This document shows positions 23,930-35,265 of a stretch of DNA of 64,000 bases, in pieces. A program made the translations under genes and the position numbers. Source of the DNA: Neoceratodus forsteri (taxonomy: Eukaryota > Chordata > Ceratodontiformes > Ceratodontidae). Below the pieces are notes generated by a model that was not told the DNA's origin, made no database searches, and saw only the letters and a list, made by a program, of their open reading frames with translations. The stretch is taken from the NCBI GenBank assembly GCA_016271365.2, contig JADMNL010000028.1, positions 100,908,001-100,972,000 of the forward strand, in the 5' to 3' direction. Numbering within the stretch: the stretch's first letter is position 1; the number at the start of each line of letters is the position of its first letter.

Positions 23930-24326
23930 GCCTCAATAAAACAAAGTTACCCTTACCAGCGTTTAAGCCAGGCAACTACCTAAACCTATCGGTTCCAACT
24001 GTGTCACAGGTCGATTGAAGAAAAAAAAATGGAGAAATCGTCTGTCTTTTCAGGAACCAACAGATAAAGGAAACCATACTAAACTTAAAGATAAATATTA
24101 AATCAGATTACTTTGGTTCCCAACTGGACCGACCGGAAAGAAACTGAAAAGAAAAAACAATTTCTTTACAAAACACACTACTACCTACCAATATGCTTAC
24201 TGTACCGGGACAGAGATGTAAAGACCTAAAAATAAAGAAATGGTTTAAATAAACTGACCGATTTTACTATAACTGAACCGAAGTGAAGGAGAGGATCTCC
24301 GGCGCGACATCTCAGTTAGGCAGAGT
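23930..24326 (-). promoter_or_regulatory. C 5' leader
   Basis: Non-coding leader before gag. CGGTT/ACCG words are present (ggttcc, gaccgaccgg, aaccga) but fewer than in A or E. Position suggests the 5' untranslated region. Confidence 0.4.
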
Positions 24327-24414
24327 AAAGAATCTGACGGTTACACTGAGGAGTACCTGGGACAGAGGTTTGAAAACCGAGCTTGAGCCCAACATTCTAT
24401 GCCTTGGCATAGAG
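24327..24414 (-). repeat. C right ITR, inner part
   Basis: Inverted match to the inner part of 8333-8527, ending at gccttggcatagag, where D interrupts. The remainder is 30104-30187. Confidence 0.85.
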
Positions 24415-24600
24415 GAAACAATTACTCACCAAAGTAATATTACTCTTCCAGGGTATTCTTTAGCATTATTGATGCAGTATGCCAGCTGGGTTCAGCTGCC
24501 CCGGAGAGGAGGAGTCAATACAAATGAGGAAGGCACTAGCCAATCAGGATAGAGATAGAGTGCTGCCTGCAATCAGCCTGAGGGATCTCAGAACGAATTT
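24415..24600 (-). repeat. D left ITR
   Basis: Matches the reverse complement of 29931-30103, including gatagagatagagtgctgcc and the ccccggagaggaggagtcaa block. Confidence 0.84.
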
Positions 24601-24787
24601 CGGAGCTGAAAAAGAGCAAAAACTGTGCCCACCAGGGGCAACAAACTGTCAATAACACACAAACTATCTATTCTAATCCACTATTGTGAAAACATTTTAT
24701 CACTCAGATCAATACCAATTAGCAAGTTTGGCTAAATCCCTTAACAGAGCCCTTAGACAAGGTTTCAAGGGGAGGAAGGGTGGGAGT

Positions 24788-24888
24788 GTCAATAATGCTA
24801 AAGAATACTCTGGGAGAAGTAATATTACTTCAGTGAATATTGTTTCTTCTTACCCCAGGAATTCTTTAGGATCTATTGACAGATGCAG
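24788..24888 (-). repeat. D internal complementary region (ICR)
   Basis: Complement of the left end closes with attgtttc at 24846; complement of the right end opens with ttcttaccccagg at 24847. It follows D's own distinct ends, so the ICR has evolved with them. Confidence 0.85.
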
Positions 24889-24926
24889 ACTTCAAAGCAG
24901 TGCAGTTGGGAGGAGGGCACAGAAAC

Positions 24927-26010
24927 CTATTTAGGAAAAAGGCTCTGTAGCACTGCCCTGCCGAACTTCGCATCTGAATGGGACTGCACATACAAGCAAT
25001 AATGCTTGGTGAAAGTGTGGACCGATTTCCAAATAGCTGCTCTACAAACTTCCAGCAAAGGGATGTCCCTGGAAGCTGCCACTGAAGCAGCTGTTGTTCT
25101 TGTAGAGTGAGCTCTGAGCCCAAGAGGGGGCTGTCTGCCCGCCCTGTTGTAACAGAACTGAATACAAGAAACGATCCAACAGGAAATGGTTCTCTTGGTT
25201 GCCGGTTTTCCCCTGCCCACCTCACCGAAGGTGAGAGAAAAAGCTGGGATTGTCCCTCTCTGAACTGCTTGGTTCGGTCTAAGCAGAAAGAAAGGGCTCT
25301 CTTCACATCCAGACTGTGCAGTTCGCGTTCACCTGGGGAGGACTTATCTGAGAACAGCACCAGCAGAGAGATGGACTGATTAAGGTGGAACTCCGAGACC
25401 ACCTTGGGAAGGAACTTCCTATTCGTCCTCAGGACAACCTTGTCCTTATGGGGAATAATGCAGTTAGGATCTGTACACAGGGACTGCAACTCTGAAATCC
25501 ATCTGGCAGAGGTAATGGCCACTAGGAAGACAGTCTTCCAGGTAACAAATTTCAAGTCAGCCGTAGCCATAGGTTCAAAAGGAGGATCCATGAGCTTGGC
25601 TATACAGAGGTTAAGGTCCCATGGGGGAACAGGTTCCCTTACAGGGGGGTGCAGGTGGAGAAGTCCCTTAAAAAAAACTTCTTGAAAATGGGTTGAGAAA
25701 TAAGTGATTTCTCTTTACCTGCAGAAAGGTAGGCCGAAATGGCCACTAAGTGAACTCTTAAGGAAGATGCCGTTAGACCTCCTGCCTGAAGATGAACCAA
25801 GTAATCCAATAAGGAAGAAGAGGCCTGTAAAGGGTCTAAGACCTTATCCCTACACCAGAAAGAAAAACGTCTCCACTTGGAGGTGTAAGTTTTCCTTGTG
25901 CTGGGTTTTTTTAGCCATCCATAAAACATTCAGTACTTGCTCTGAACACAAAGAGTTTGGGAATTCTAACTCCTCAAGTACCAGGCTTTGAGGCGAATAG
26001 ACTGGATGTT
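24927..26010 (-). pseudogene. D tyrosine recombinase, frameshifted
   Basis: The N-terminal piece (LVLEELEFPNSLCSEQ) leads to KKPSTRKTYTSKWRRFSFWC (25929-25639). Next, 25591-24866 carries ITSARWISELQ; the residue after the first catalytic Arg is Trp where related copies have Arg. The HxxR box is in LRAHSTRTTAAS and the Tyr in IWKSVHTFTKHYCLY (25220-24927). Confidence 0.82.
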
Positions 26011-27720
26011 GGGGAACACCACTCCGGTCTGAGAAAGAGTCAGAAGGCTGAGACACGAAGGAAGTCTGATGGGTTTCTTGACCGACAAGGAGAGTAGCAG
26101 GGAATACCACGGCTGTCTCGCCCAATTGGAAGCCACCAAGATCATGGTGACCGGTTGTTCCCTTAACTTGAGAAGTACTCTGTACAGAAGAAGAAAGGGA
26201 GGGAATGCATAAAGGAACCTCCCCGTCCAATCTAGGGTCAACGCATCCATGGGAACAGTCCCCAGAATTGGGGGCCTGCAACAGTACAGGGGTAATTGAT
26301 GGTTCAGACTGGATGCGAACAGATCCAGATCTGGGATACCCCATTGTCTGAACAACGTGTGAAGGACTTGCTTGTTGAGGGTCCACTCATGGTGGCCCTG
26401 ACTGATGCGGCTTAGGGCATCTGCCAAAATGTTGTCCTTGCCCGGGGGATGGATGGCCAACAGAGACATGTCCAGGGAATAGGCAAGGGACCAAATCCTC
26501 ATGGCTTCCGTGCAGAGTTTGGTTGATAGAGTGCCTCACTGTTTGTTGATGTAGAACATGGCCGTTGTGTTGTCTGTCTTTACTTGCACAGACTGACCCC
26601 TGAGCTGAGAAGTGAATGCCCTGATGGCGAGGAGCACAGCTCTGAGTTCCAGAAGACTGATATGAAGGGAGGATTCCCTTGGTGTCCAAGTCCCGCTTAT
26701 GGACAAGTCCCCCAGATGGACCCCCAAATCCAAGGAGGAAAGCATCGGTAGTCAAAATTTGGGAAGGTTGGGGAGTTAAAAAAGATACCCCAACCCTGAG
26801 ATTGTCTGCTTCTTTCCACCAGTCCATGGATCAAAGAAACGTCTCTGTGACTGGGACGAGCTTTGTAAAGGGGTCTCTTCTCTGGGACCAATCAGACCCG
26901 AGGTAAAATTGAATGTCCCTCATTTGGAATCTGGCCCCTTGCACTACTGCGGTCACTGAAGCCATATGACCGAGAAGTTTGAGGAAATGCCTGGCTGGTC
27001 TTGGTTGGCACGGACTGAATGAGTTTAGCAGAGAAAGGAAAGAGTCGACCCTTTCTGAAGGGAGGAAGGCCTTGCCTTGCAGGGTGTTGAGCTCTGCTCC
27101 TATGAAATGTAGAATTTGGGCAGGCTGAAAATGTGACTTTTTTTTCGTTGTTAAGGAAGCCCAGGGACTCTAGGATACGCCTTGTCTGAATTAGGACCTC
27201 TGAAACAGACTGGGATGAGTTGGCCACAATCAGCCAATCGTCCAGGTAGGGGTAGACTGAGATTCCCTGTCTTCTGAGATGAGCTGCAACCACTGCCAGG
27301 CACTTGGTGAATACTCTGGGAGCGGAAGTGAGCCCGAAAGGCATGGCTGTGAACTGATAATGCCTGGAGGGCAGACGGAATCTGAGGAACTTTCTGTGGG
27401 ATTGCCTTATTGGCACATGAAAGCAGGTGTCCTTCAGATCCAGGGAGATTAGCCAGTCCACTTGCTTTAGTGAGTGTATGACCTGAGACAAGGTAACCAT
27501 TTTGAACTTTAGTTTCGTCAGGTACTTGTTCAGGTACCTTAGGTCCAGAATAGGTCACCATTCCCCCCCGTTTTCTTTAGGGTCAGAAAACATCTGGAAT
27601 AAAGACCCTGTCCCCATTGGGAAAGCGGCACTCGTTCCACGGCCTTGGCCCTCATGAGATTCTTGACTGCTACCTCCAGCAGTAATCGTTCTGCAGGGGA
27701 GGAAGGTCTTGGTTGTAAGG
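25966..27720 (-). pseudogene. D reverse transcriptase and RNase H, broken
   Basis: RT in 27500-26892 keeps ISLDLKDTCFHVPIRQSHRK (first catalytic Asp), MPFGLTSAPRVFTK and the intact catalytic VYPYLDDWLIVAN. A frame change follows in the thumb. RNase H has LLELRAVLLAIRAF (Glu) and VKTDNTTAMFYINKQ (Asp), then a stop at about 26537, and resumes at 26502 with ADALSRISQGHHEW (Asp). The linker ends KAWYLRS at 25966. Confidence 0.83.
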
Positions 27721-28091
27721 GCCTGCGGAGAAGGGGGAATTTTTCAAACTGAAGGGATAGGCCCTACTCCACTACCTCCAAAACCTACTTGTCTGAAGTG
27801 ACCCGACGCCAGCAATGGAGGTAGTGCGACAGCCTGCCCCCCACGGGGAGAGGGGGAGGCGACCAGCAAGGAGTCAGGAAGACTGCTGTCTAGACTGAGT
27901 AGAAGTAACAGGAGTGGGGTTAGCTCTTCTTTGATCCCTCCTGCTGCTACCTCTGAAAAAAAATTAAAACTCTCATCTGAGAGAAATCCATGTTATATGG
28001 CACGGGGAAGAATGTCCTAGGGAAATAACCCCTGCCCCTATCCCCGCTATGGTGAGCTCTCTGAGAGGGAGGGGGCTTTTCTTTTGCTGAA

Positions 28092-29356
28092 TTACTCATT
28101 GTACGTGTGTTTGAACTCATCCATTCTTTTCATATAGACTTTAGTATGATCCCCAAAGAGAGAGTTATTCTCAAAGGGGGAGTCTAATGCCTGGGCTTGG
28201 ACATCCTGGGTAAGACTAGTAGTTCTCAACCAAGCAAAACGTCTGAGAGAAATAACCTGAGCCATGACCCTCGAGGCTGTATCATTATTATCTACGGCCA
28301 TGTGAAACTGGTACTTTGTGGCTTCCACAGCTCGTTTAACAGTTTCAGAAACATCCCTTAGCATAGTGTTCCCCCCCCCCATGTTGCACTATTGCCAGTA
28401 CAGTTTTTAATAGAGCCCTCTGATATCTAGCTGTGTATGCCATGAAAGAAGACATGCACAGCAAGAGAGAGGCGGTAGCATAAGATTTCTTATCCATAAG
28501 ATCTGTTTTTCTAGAGTCTCTTTTCTGGTGGAAGCACAGATAGCGACACATTAGCTTTGTCACAGGCTGCTGTCTGAACTACCCCTCTGTGATCTGGATG
28601 TGTATAAAGAAAATCAGCAGTAGATTTACCGAGCTGGTATTTCTTCTCAATCCTTCTGTCTACCCCGGTAGAAGTTGAGGGGGTTCCCAGAACCTTAAAC
28701 GTACTTCTCTTCAAAGTGCTGTGGGTGGGGAGAATGAGCCTCTTAGGAGGAGAAATGCCCATCATCTCCACGGAGTCGTCTTCCATCTCCTGCTCGGTGT
28801 CATCCTGGAGAGGCAGGTCCAGAGTGTCCACCATCTGTTTTAAAAATGTAAAAAAGGAAGAGACTTCTTCACTTGTATCAGTATCATCATTAACACCAAC
28901 CCCAGGGTGGCTGTTAGGAATGAGAGGGTCCCCATGAGGCAATTCGCCACCATGATCCTCTCCCTCATCAAAATAAAACCCCTGGGCGTACAGGTCCTCA
29001 AGGAGAGGATCACTCGGTTCCGCAGGAGCCGAGAAAATATCGCCCATAGATTTTAAAGTCTGATATAAATGCCAAGCTTTTGCTAAATCATCTGCAGAGG
29101 GCACATTTTTATCAGCTACTGTTGTCTCCGAATGCCTTTCGGGAGGAAGGACAGTAGTGTTATTATCTTTCTTAGACTTTTTTTGTAGGGGCAGGCTCAG
29201 AAATCTGCTCTGACGTTCTTTTAGAGGCTTGGCTAGAATTTTTACTTCTACCAGACTTAGTTTCACTGGAGTCCCTAGAGGACTTGTCATTAATTTTGTG
29301 TTGACTTGAGGTACCCTCAGCGCTTTTAGAGGAGGAGGAGGTAGACTGAGAGGCCA
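28092..29356 (-). pseudogene. D gag-like ORF1, diverged
   Basis: The ATG at 29356 begins MASQSTSSSSKSAEG, a Ser/Lys-rich start without the Cys/His cluster of the other families. After a frame change near 29180 the acidic centre follows (29290-28511, VGVNDDTDTSEEVSSFF). The conserved tail domain is in 28382-28092 (FHMAVDNNDTASRVMAQVIS, YMKRMDEFKHTYNE). The region 27721-28091, between gag and the RT core, shows no intact frame. Confidence 0.72.
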
Positions 29357-29930
29357 TGGTAAAGGGGCAGGCCAAAGCTAACCAAATCAAAATTAACCTT
29401 ACTAGAGATAGAAATATATATATATTTTTTTTTTCACAACAGTGGAAAAGAACAGAAACCACCTCCACACCTCTTGTCAACAGAAGCCCACTGCACAGAC
29501 ACACAAAAGGTGTCTTTCCAGAAAAAAAGGGGATCACCCTTCAAATATATTAAAACTTACATAAGAAAGAAAAAGAGGGTTCCAGAAATTCACGCAGGTG
29601 TGCAACGGAAACTAGCGCGAAAAACCAATTCGATGATTTTAATGCAAAACCAACAGAAGAAACACAGAAAAATACTGAAAAACTAACGATTTAAATAAAA
29701 ACAGCACAATTTATTGCGCACATGGGTGACTTTTACCTCAGAAAAACTGCCGAAGCGGCAAAAATACAAAAAAAACCTGCGACTGCACGGAACCTAGCGC
29801 AGTTGCGGTAAAAATAGGTAAAATGAGAAAAATATATAAAATACCTTGAAAGCAGCACTCAAAAAGAAGAAAATGGCACAGGAAGGTCTCTGAAGAGGAG
29901 AGCTCCGGGGCAGTGTTGTCAGTTCGGCGG
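29357..29930 (-). promoter_or_regulatory. D 5' leader
   Basis: About 570 non-coding bases between the right ITR and gag. It is A-rich on the plus strand and holds a short AT run near 29410. It lacks the dense CGGTT/AACCG words of the A-like leaders. I see no clear promoter motif. Confidence 0.4.
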
Positions 29931-30103
29931 AGAAAAAGTTTCCGAGGTCCCTCAGGCTGATTGCAGGCAGCACTCTATCTCTATCTCTATCCTGACTGGC
30001 CAATGCTTTCCTCATTTACATTGACTCCTCCTCTCTGGGGCAGCTGAACCAAGCTGGCTTACTGCATCTGTCAATAGATGCTAAAGAATTCCTGGGGTGA
30101 GAA
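29931..30103 (-). repeat. D right ITR
   Basis: Inverted copy of 24415-24600, ending in attcctggggtgagaa. Confidence 0.84.
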
Positions 30104-30187
30104 TTAACTCTTTCCTCTCCAGAGCAGTTCAAGTGCTGGGGCTAACTGCATATAGTCAGAATACAGCAAGATTTCATGTTGTTTGAA
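30104..30187 (-). repeat. C right ITR, outer part
   Basis: It completes C's right ITR (ttaactctttcctctcc to catgttgtttgaa). The tatagtcagaatacag segment matches C's own left ITR and ICR, which confirms the assignment. Confidence 0.87.
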
Positions 30188-31620
30188 ATGGGCAGTTTTG
30201 CGTTGGATGGAGACGCAAAGAAGTCTAGCTCTGGAGTCCCCCATCTGTAGAAGAGCTGATCTGCAACTTCTTGAAGTAGCTCCCATTCGTGAGCCTGCGA
30301 CCTAGTTCGGCTGAGTGCACTGACCAGTACCTTCTGTGACCCGGGAACGTGCACTGCCATCAAAGTGAGCTGATGCTCTAGTGCCCAGTCCCACACTCAG
30401 TTTCTCGACAAAGGGGGTACCAGTGTGTGACGCCCTGCTTGTTGATGTAGAACATCACGGAAGTGTTGTCTGTCTGAATCAACAGGTGGCCTGGTATCAG
30501 GACCGAGGCTAGGGCCTGGAGAGCATACAGGACCACTCTCAATTCCAGGATACTGATGTGCAGATCTTCCTCTACTGGGGACCAGGAACCCTGGGTACGA
30601 CGAGTCCCCAAATGAGTGCCCCATTCCGAGGACGAAGCGTCTGTGGTCAGAGTCTGGGAGAGAGCTCCCACATGAAAGGGAAACCCCGTCAGAAGGTTTT
30701 GTGATGACATCCACCAGAGTAACTCCCAGCAGATTGGCTCCGTGATCCTTATCAAGGCGTCTAAATTGTCCTGTGTCTGATCCTACTGGACTCTTAAAGA
30801 CCACTGGATCGTCTGCATGTGCAGTCGTGCTAGAGGGACTGAAACAATGGTGGCTGCCATGTGTCCCAGCAGCCTGAGAAGGAGTCCTGCCGGGACCCTT
30901 AAGGTTGAAGAGACCTGAGACGCCAAGACTTGGATGTGGCCCGCTCTGTCGGAGGGGAGGAAAACCCTCCCAAGAGTGGTATCCAGAAGGGCCTCGATGA
31001 ACTGAAGCATCTGGGATGGGAGAAGCTGAGATTTGTCCCTGCTGACAGTGACTCCCAGCCGCTGAAACAGCACAGGGTGTCCCTGATGGTTTCCAACAGG
31101 CAGGGCCTGGAGGGAGCCAGGAGGAGCCAGTTGTCCAGGTAAGGGAACACAAAACAGCCCATCCTCCGAAGCGCCGAGGCAACCACCACCAGGCACTTGG
31201 TGAATACCCTGGGGGCTGAAGAGAGACCGAAGGGAAGGACTTTGAACTGATAGCACTTTCCCATGAACCTGAACCTCAAGAATCTTCGATGAGACCTGAC
31301 AATGGGGATATGCAGATATGCGTCCTGCACATCAATGGATGCCAGCCAGTCTCCTGCCAAAATACGTGGGAAGGGAGACCATCCGAAACCTTCGGTAAGT
31401 GACCCATCTGTTTAGTTCTCTGAGGTCCAGAATGGGTCCGAGATCCCCGGACTTCTTCAGAACCAGGAAAAGTGGGCATAGTACCCTGTCTCTACTTCGG
31501 CCGGAGGAACTGGCTCAATGGCATTCTTGTCCAGGAGAGATAGGATTTTCCTCTGGATTAGAACCTGGTGTTCCCTCGGATAACGGGATGGGGGTGGTGG
31601 TCTGTCCAGAGGGATGTCGT
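30188..31620 (-). pseudogene. B reverse transcriptase and RNase H, with YLDN site
   Basis: The N-terminal part (LLDKNAIEPVPPAEVETGYY, about 31500) precedes the RT core in 31360-30899: LASIDVQDAYLHIPI (first catalytic Asp), LPFGLSSAPRVFTK and FPYLDNWLLL. The last Asp of YLDD is Asn here, which should abolish activity. After frame changes RNase H follows: LTTDASSSEWGTHLG (Asp), SILELRVVLYALQAL (Glu) and IQTDNTSVMFYINKQ (Asp). In 30396-30142 SALSRTRSQAHEW stands where related copies have ADALSR, so the fourth acidic residue is lost. The frame is cut by C at 30187. Confidence 0.82.
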
Positions 31621-31766
31621 CGAACTCTATAGCGTGCCCAAACTCCACCAGTTCGCAGACCCATTGGTAGGAGGTCACTTGACTCCAGGCTTTTGCGTAA
31701 TGAGAAAAGCGACCTCCTACCGGCTCCCTTGGTGAGGCATCTAGGGGAGGAGGGTCACCTATATAG

Positions 31767-34133
31767 TCAGGCTGTGGGAGGGGGAGGAAGGGCAGCAACT
31801 GTTGTCTTGGCCTGTCGGGAGGTAGCAGCCAAGGTACCCCTGGCTCCACCTCTGCGACCAAAGCCGCCCCGCTGTTGCTGGTGCGGACTGTGGGGCTGCT
31901 GAGGTTGTTGTACCCCAAAACCACGAAAATGAGACTTCCATGATAGTCCCTGTTTTGGGCGGTACATGAACTGCACGGTTTGGATAGCCTTGCCGGAGTC
32001 CTGTAACCTAGTGATGATCTTCTCCGTGTCTTCGTCGAAGAGCATGGACCCCTTAAAGGGAGCATCCAGAATGTTCAAATGCACATCTGGATCAAACCCA
32101 GAAACCCGAAGCAAGGCATGGCGTCGGAGGCAGATGCCAGTAGCTGCCGCCCTCGAAGAGGTGTCCACAGAGTCGCAGGCTACGTGCAAAATGTGGGTTC
32201 CCACATCTGAGCCAGACTGTAACAATCTGGCAAGCTCGGCCCGTTGAGGGCAGTTGGGCAGACTTGACACAGTGTCCAGACCCTGTTCCCAAAGGGCGTT
32301 CTGGTACTGGACCGTGTGTGTCAGGAAGTTAAGTCTCCTGATATTGCAAGTAGCAGCAGAGTACACCTTGTGTCCCATAGAATCCAGCTGCTTCGACTCC
32401 CTGTCAAGCGGCTGGGAGCTCAGGTGCTTGGGTCTCTGCGAATGGTTGTGAGCCGCCCAAATCAACACAGAGTCCGCAGTGGGTGGTTCGGGCAAAAGGG
32501 GGTGGTCCTTAGGTGCCCGGTACAACCAAGTATTCTTTTTGGGCACTGCAGAGGAGGAATAATGCTTCCAGGTGGCGTAAGTGACATCCTCAAAAGTGTC
32601 GACCATGGGAGGGATGACCACCGGCTTAGGGTCTTTTTGGTGGAGGTATTTCGCCAACCGCAAGTGCTCGGGGTCCAGGGCCTCTGTATCCCAGCCCATG
32701 TTCTCCTGAAGGTGCCTCATTACCTCCATAAAGCTGGGGTCATCAGGAGGGGATTTAGGGTGTCCCCCCTGGTCCCCAAGATCAGGGTCGGGGTCGATGT
32801 CAGAGTCTGGTACAGAGGAATCGGAGTCGACGTAGGACTCTGAGGAGGAAGAGGAGGGAGAACGATGCCTTCTCCTCTTGCGCCTCTTATTGGGAGAGGG
32901 AGAGCGAGAGAAAATTCTGGATCTGGTCCTTCTGTGTCTCTTGTCCCTGTGCTTCCTGGGTGCAGTGGGCTCCTCCCCTACCTCATGGTTGGAGGGCTCC
33001 AGAACGGGAACCGAGTCTGGTTTTGGCTCCCCTTGAGGGTCTGGAATGAGAGGCGTGGGAGGAGGCACACCCACTGGGAGATCCTGTTTAATGGTGTCCC
33101 ACCAGTGGGAGAAAAGCTCCTTTACCTGCGAGAGGACTAACTTAGGGGACTCTGGCGTAGGGGAAGCAGGCACACCAGAGCTGCCATCAGGTGGTGCCGG
33201 TGTCAGCTTATAGCCACTGGTGCCAGTGTCAGTCACCGCGCCAGTGTAATAGATGATGCGGGGAGCAGATCCATAACCCCTTCACATCGGGCTCTGACGC
33301 CTGATGGACCGGCGTCTGTTGTGGAAAAGGGGTCTCAGAACTGATGGCGTTGCTGGCGTCAGGGACCACCGTCACTGGCGGTGGAAGAACCTTCATCGGC
33401 GGGGGGGGGGGTGTGGAGGTCGGTGGAGCAATGGCAGGGCATCGGTCTGCCACCCCTTGTCCCCGGAATCCAATGGGCATCCCTCCGCAGCCTTGGGGAT
33501 GGTCGGAGTGCTTGTGTTTATCATGTTTCTCCGATGAATGTCGATCAGACACCGGGGGCTGACGATGGTCGTAGTGTATTTTTTTTAGCATCAGAGCCGA
33601 TGCCCTGCTGCTGGAGTGCCCGGAGGTCTTGCTTGACTCCCAGAGGTCAGCCGTTGACAAAGAGGCCAAGCGGGAGGAGGACTTACCAGTAGCCACCAAG
33701 GAAGCCTTCTCGGCGAGCAGGCACACCTTCAAGGGCGTAAGCGTGGTCCCACAGGACTTCGGCGTTGAAGACCCGGAGGCAGCAGCCGATGGCTTGAGGG
33801 TCGTAAGACAGGGTTCCCCCGAAGCGGACCTCGAGCCAGAGGACCTGGGCTCAGATCGACCTCTCGCCCCCTGTCCCGACGCTACCTTCTGGTGCTTTAC
33901 AGCTGCAAGGGGACCATTCCCCAGACGAAGCTCTCTCCATGGCAGCCAATCTGGACGGAAAGGGACTTTTGTCGCCTAATATGCGTCCAACTATTAAAAG
34001 CCTGGCAGTGGGGGCAGGCGCCGGTGCTGTGGTCGGGCCCCAGGCAGTAGAGGCACGCGGAATGGCTGTTCTTAGAGGGGATCTGTCGCCCGCAAGAGCA
34101 CTTGTTGATGTGCCCTTTAGAAGAACAGGACAT
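31767..34133 (-). pseudogene. B gag-like ORF1 with SR-rich segment
   Basis: The ATG at 34133 starts MSCSSKGHINKCSCG and carries a Cys/His cluster (CLYCLGPDH, ACPHCQAF). Frame changes follow near 33900 and 33230. Then comes a 489-codon open stretch (33236-31767) with an arginine/serine-rich part (SRSPSPNKRRKRRRHRSPSS), an acidic part (SVPDSDIDPDPDLGD) and the conserved tail domain (HILHVACDSVDTSSRAAATG). A Gly/Gln-rich end follows. The SR-like part is absent from the other families. It is the longest unbroken gag frame in the window. Confidence 0.75.
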
Positions 34134-34444
34134 AGGTTGAAGATTTGTCCGGAAAAAAATCGAGCAATAAATAAATAAATAAATAATTTGAGAAAGACGG
34201 TGGAGGAAAACTGATGAGCGCTCGTACTGACCGCATGTAGCCGGTTTAACTAACGCAGCGTGCAGCAGGAAAGAATTGAGCACATGGGGAACTCCCCCTT
34301 TATGTAGGGTGACGTCGGGGGTGTTCCCACATCTGTACTGCTAGAAAAAATTGCCGAGAACAGCCACAAGGTGGCATCAGTCCTATATGTGTTACCTGCT
34401 GCAACAGCTTCCTCTCGAAGTAAGATCTACTGTTCTGATAACTT
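34134..34444 (-). repeat. B leader and right ITR
   Basis: The ITR part (about 34270-34444) is the inverted match of 791-847 plus 6533-6680. The inner part is a short leader with an aataaataaataaat run (34165-34185). Confidence 0.8.
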
Positions 34445-34715
34445 GATCCATTCACAAATATCCTGCCAATACTTGTATTGGTAGCCTACACCCATAATCT
34501 CTGAAAAAAATCCTAATAATCCGAGCAGTAACCGCTGCCTTACCCCTGCCAATTGCATTACCTTGCCAAGCAATGTACCCGACAATGCTACTCCCAGCCA
34601 TCAGGATCATACAGGGCGTCATCCTACTATCATATATGTCTCCTGGGACACCCGTGTACTGCACCAACCAAAATGGTCATTTCTACCACCCGAGGGTAGC
34701 GCTAAATATCTATGG
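34445..34715. other. Unassigned sequence between B and H
   Basis: It continues the 1-790 flank after removal of B and resumes at 44963 after removal of H. No gene is recognised; a 71-codon minus frame and 62-69-codon plus frames resemble nothing I know. Confidence 0.4.
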
Positions 34716-34885
34716 TTCAAACAACATGAAGTCTTGCTATATTATGACAATTGCAGTATGACTGCAGGTTAGAACTGCTCCGGAGGTGAAATAGTTAACT
34801 TTCCATGCAGGCATGGAACTTAGAGCGCGAGCTCGGTTGAAAACTCTGTCTGTTGTGCTTCAAACGCAAACTGTCAGATTCTTTA
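34716..34885 (+). repeat. H left ITR (5' end)
   Basis: Inverted match to 44768-44962. Hairpin arms TTCCATGC (34801-34808) and GCATGGAA (34811-34818) are followed by agagcgcgagctc. Confidence 0.85.
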
Positions 34886-35265
34886 CTCCGCCTCACTGAA
34901 CAGTCGCTCCAGAGATTTCTCCTTCTGCTCGGTTCATTTTGTCGGTTTAAAAGTATTATTTTTGTTTTTAGCCGAAATTAAACCGTAACCGGTCGGTTCA
35001 AGCTCTGTCTGTGGTAATGTAAGTAATAGATAGGTTTTACATTTATTTTTTCTGTGTGGAACTTGTAATTCTTTATCGGTTCGGTCTGAACCGATCAGGT
35101 TATTTAAAATCTTCTAGTCCTTTTTAGAGTGCGGTTCCCAGTTCTTATCGGTTCTAAAAAAAACGGATTTCATTACGTTTCCACTGCACCGTGACACGTT
35201 GTCCCGATAACGGGTGTCTTTACAGGTGGATTGCCATAAACGGGCAAGTTGGTTAGGCTGGCATT
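34886..35265 (+). promoter_or_regulatory. H 5' leader with CGGTT/AACCG hairpins
   Basis: Rich in CGGTT and AACCG words. An ATCGGTT...AACCGAT inverted repeat lies at about 35074-35094, equivalent to that in A, E, G and I. Confidence 0.48.

Larger units (their letters stand above)
24415..30103 (-). mobile_element. DIRS retrotransposon D, third family, inserted in C right ITR
   Basis: About 5.7 kb with ITRs, ICR and three gene regions. It begins gaaacaattactcacc and ends ggggtgagaa. The ends share only the ttactcacc core with the A-like copies. Proteins are recognisably DIRS but diverged, and its gag has no visible N-terminal Cys/His cluster. Removing it restores the C ITR (catagag-ttaactc) exactly as in C's other ITR. 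Confidence 0.88.
8333..30187 (-). mobile_element. DIRS retrotransposon C, interrupted by E, a CR1 and D
   Basis: C's own pieces are 8333-9241, 14962-17306, 22053-24414 and 30104-30187, about 5.7 kb. It begins gaaaaaattactcacca and ends gttgtttgaa. E lies in its recombinase, a CR1 in its RT, and D in its right ITR. Each split piece lines up with the matching region of A or J. It is inserted in B's linker region. Confidence 0.88.
791..34444 (-). mobile_element. DIRS retrotransposon B, divergent family, interrupted by A and C
   Basis: This is the outer element of the left block. Its own pieces are 791-847, 6533-8332 and 30188-34444, about 6.1 kb in total. The order on the minus strand is right ITR, gag, RT, RNase H, recombinase, ICR, left ITR. 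The left end near 791 and right end near 34444 are inverted copies, and both are repeated head to tail in the ICR at 6785-6900. Its proteins align with the other copies but are clearly more diverged. Element A sits in its left ITR and element C between its RNase H and recombinase genes, so B is older than both. End positions are good to a few bases. Confidence 0.85.

Noticed and set aside
31966..33140. Plus-strand frames of up to 175 codons opposite B gag
   Set aside because: They are antisense shadows of the long gag frame, whose conserved domain lies on the minus strand.
34165..34185. aataaa run as a polyadenylation site
   Set aside because: It is a short tetranucleotide repeat in B's leader; no gene on the plus strand ends there.
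34452..34772. Possible mitochondrial insertion or small membrane protein gene
   Set aside because: The frames on both strands match no mitochondrial protein I know, and part of the plus frame is simply the ITR of H.
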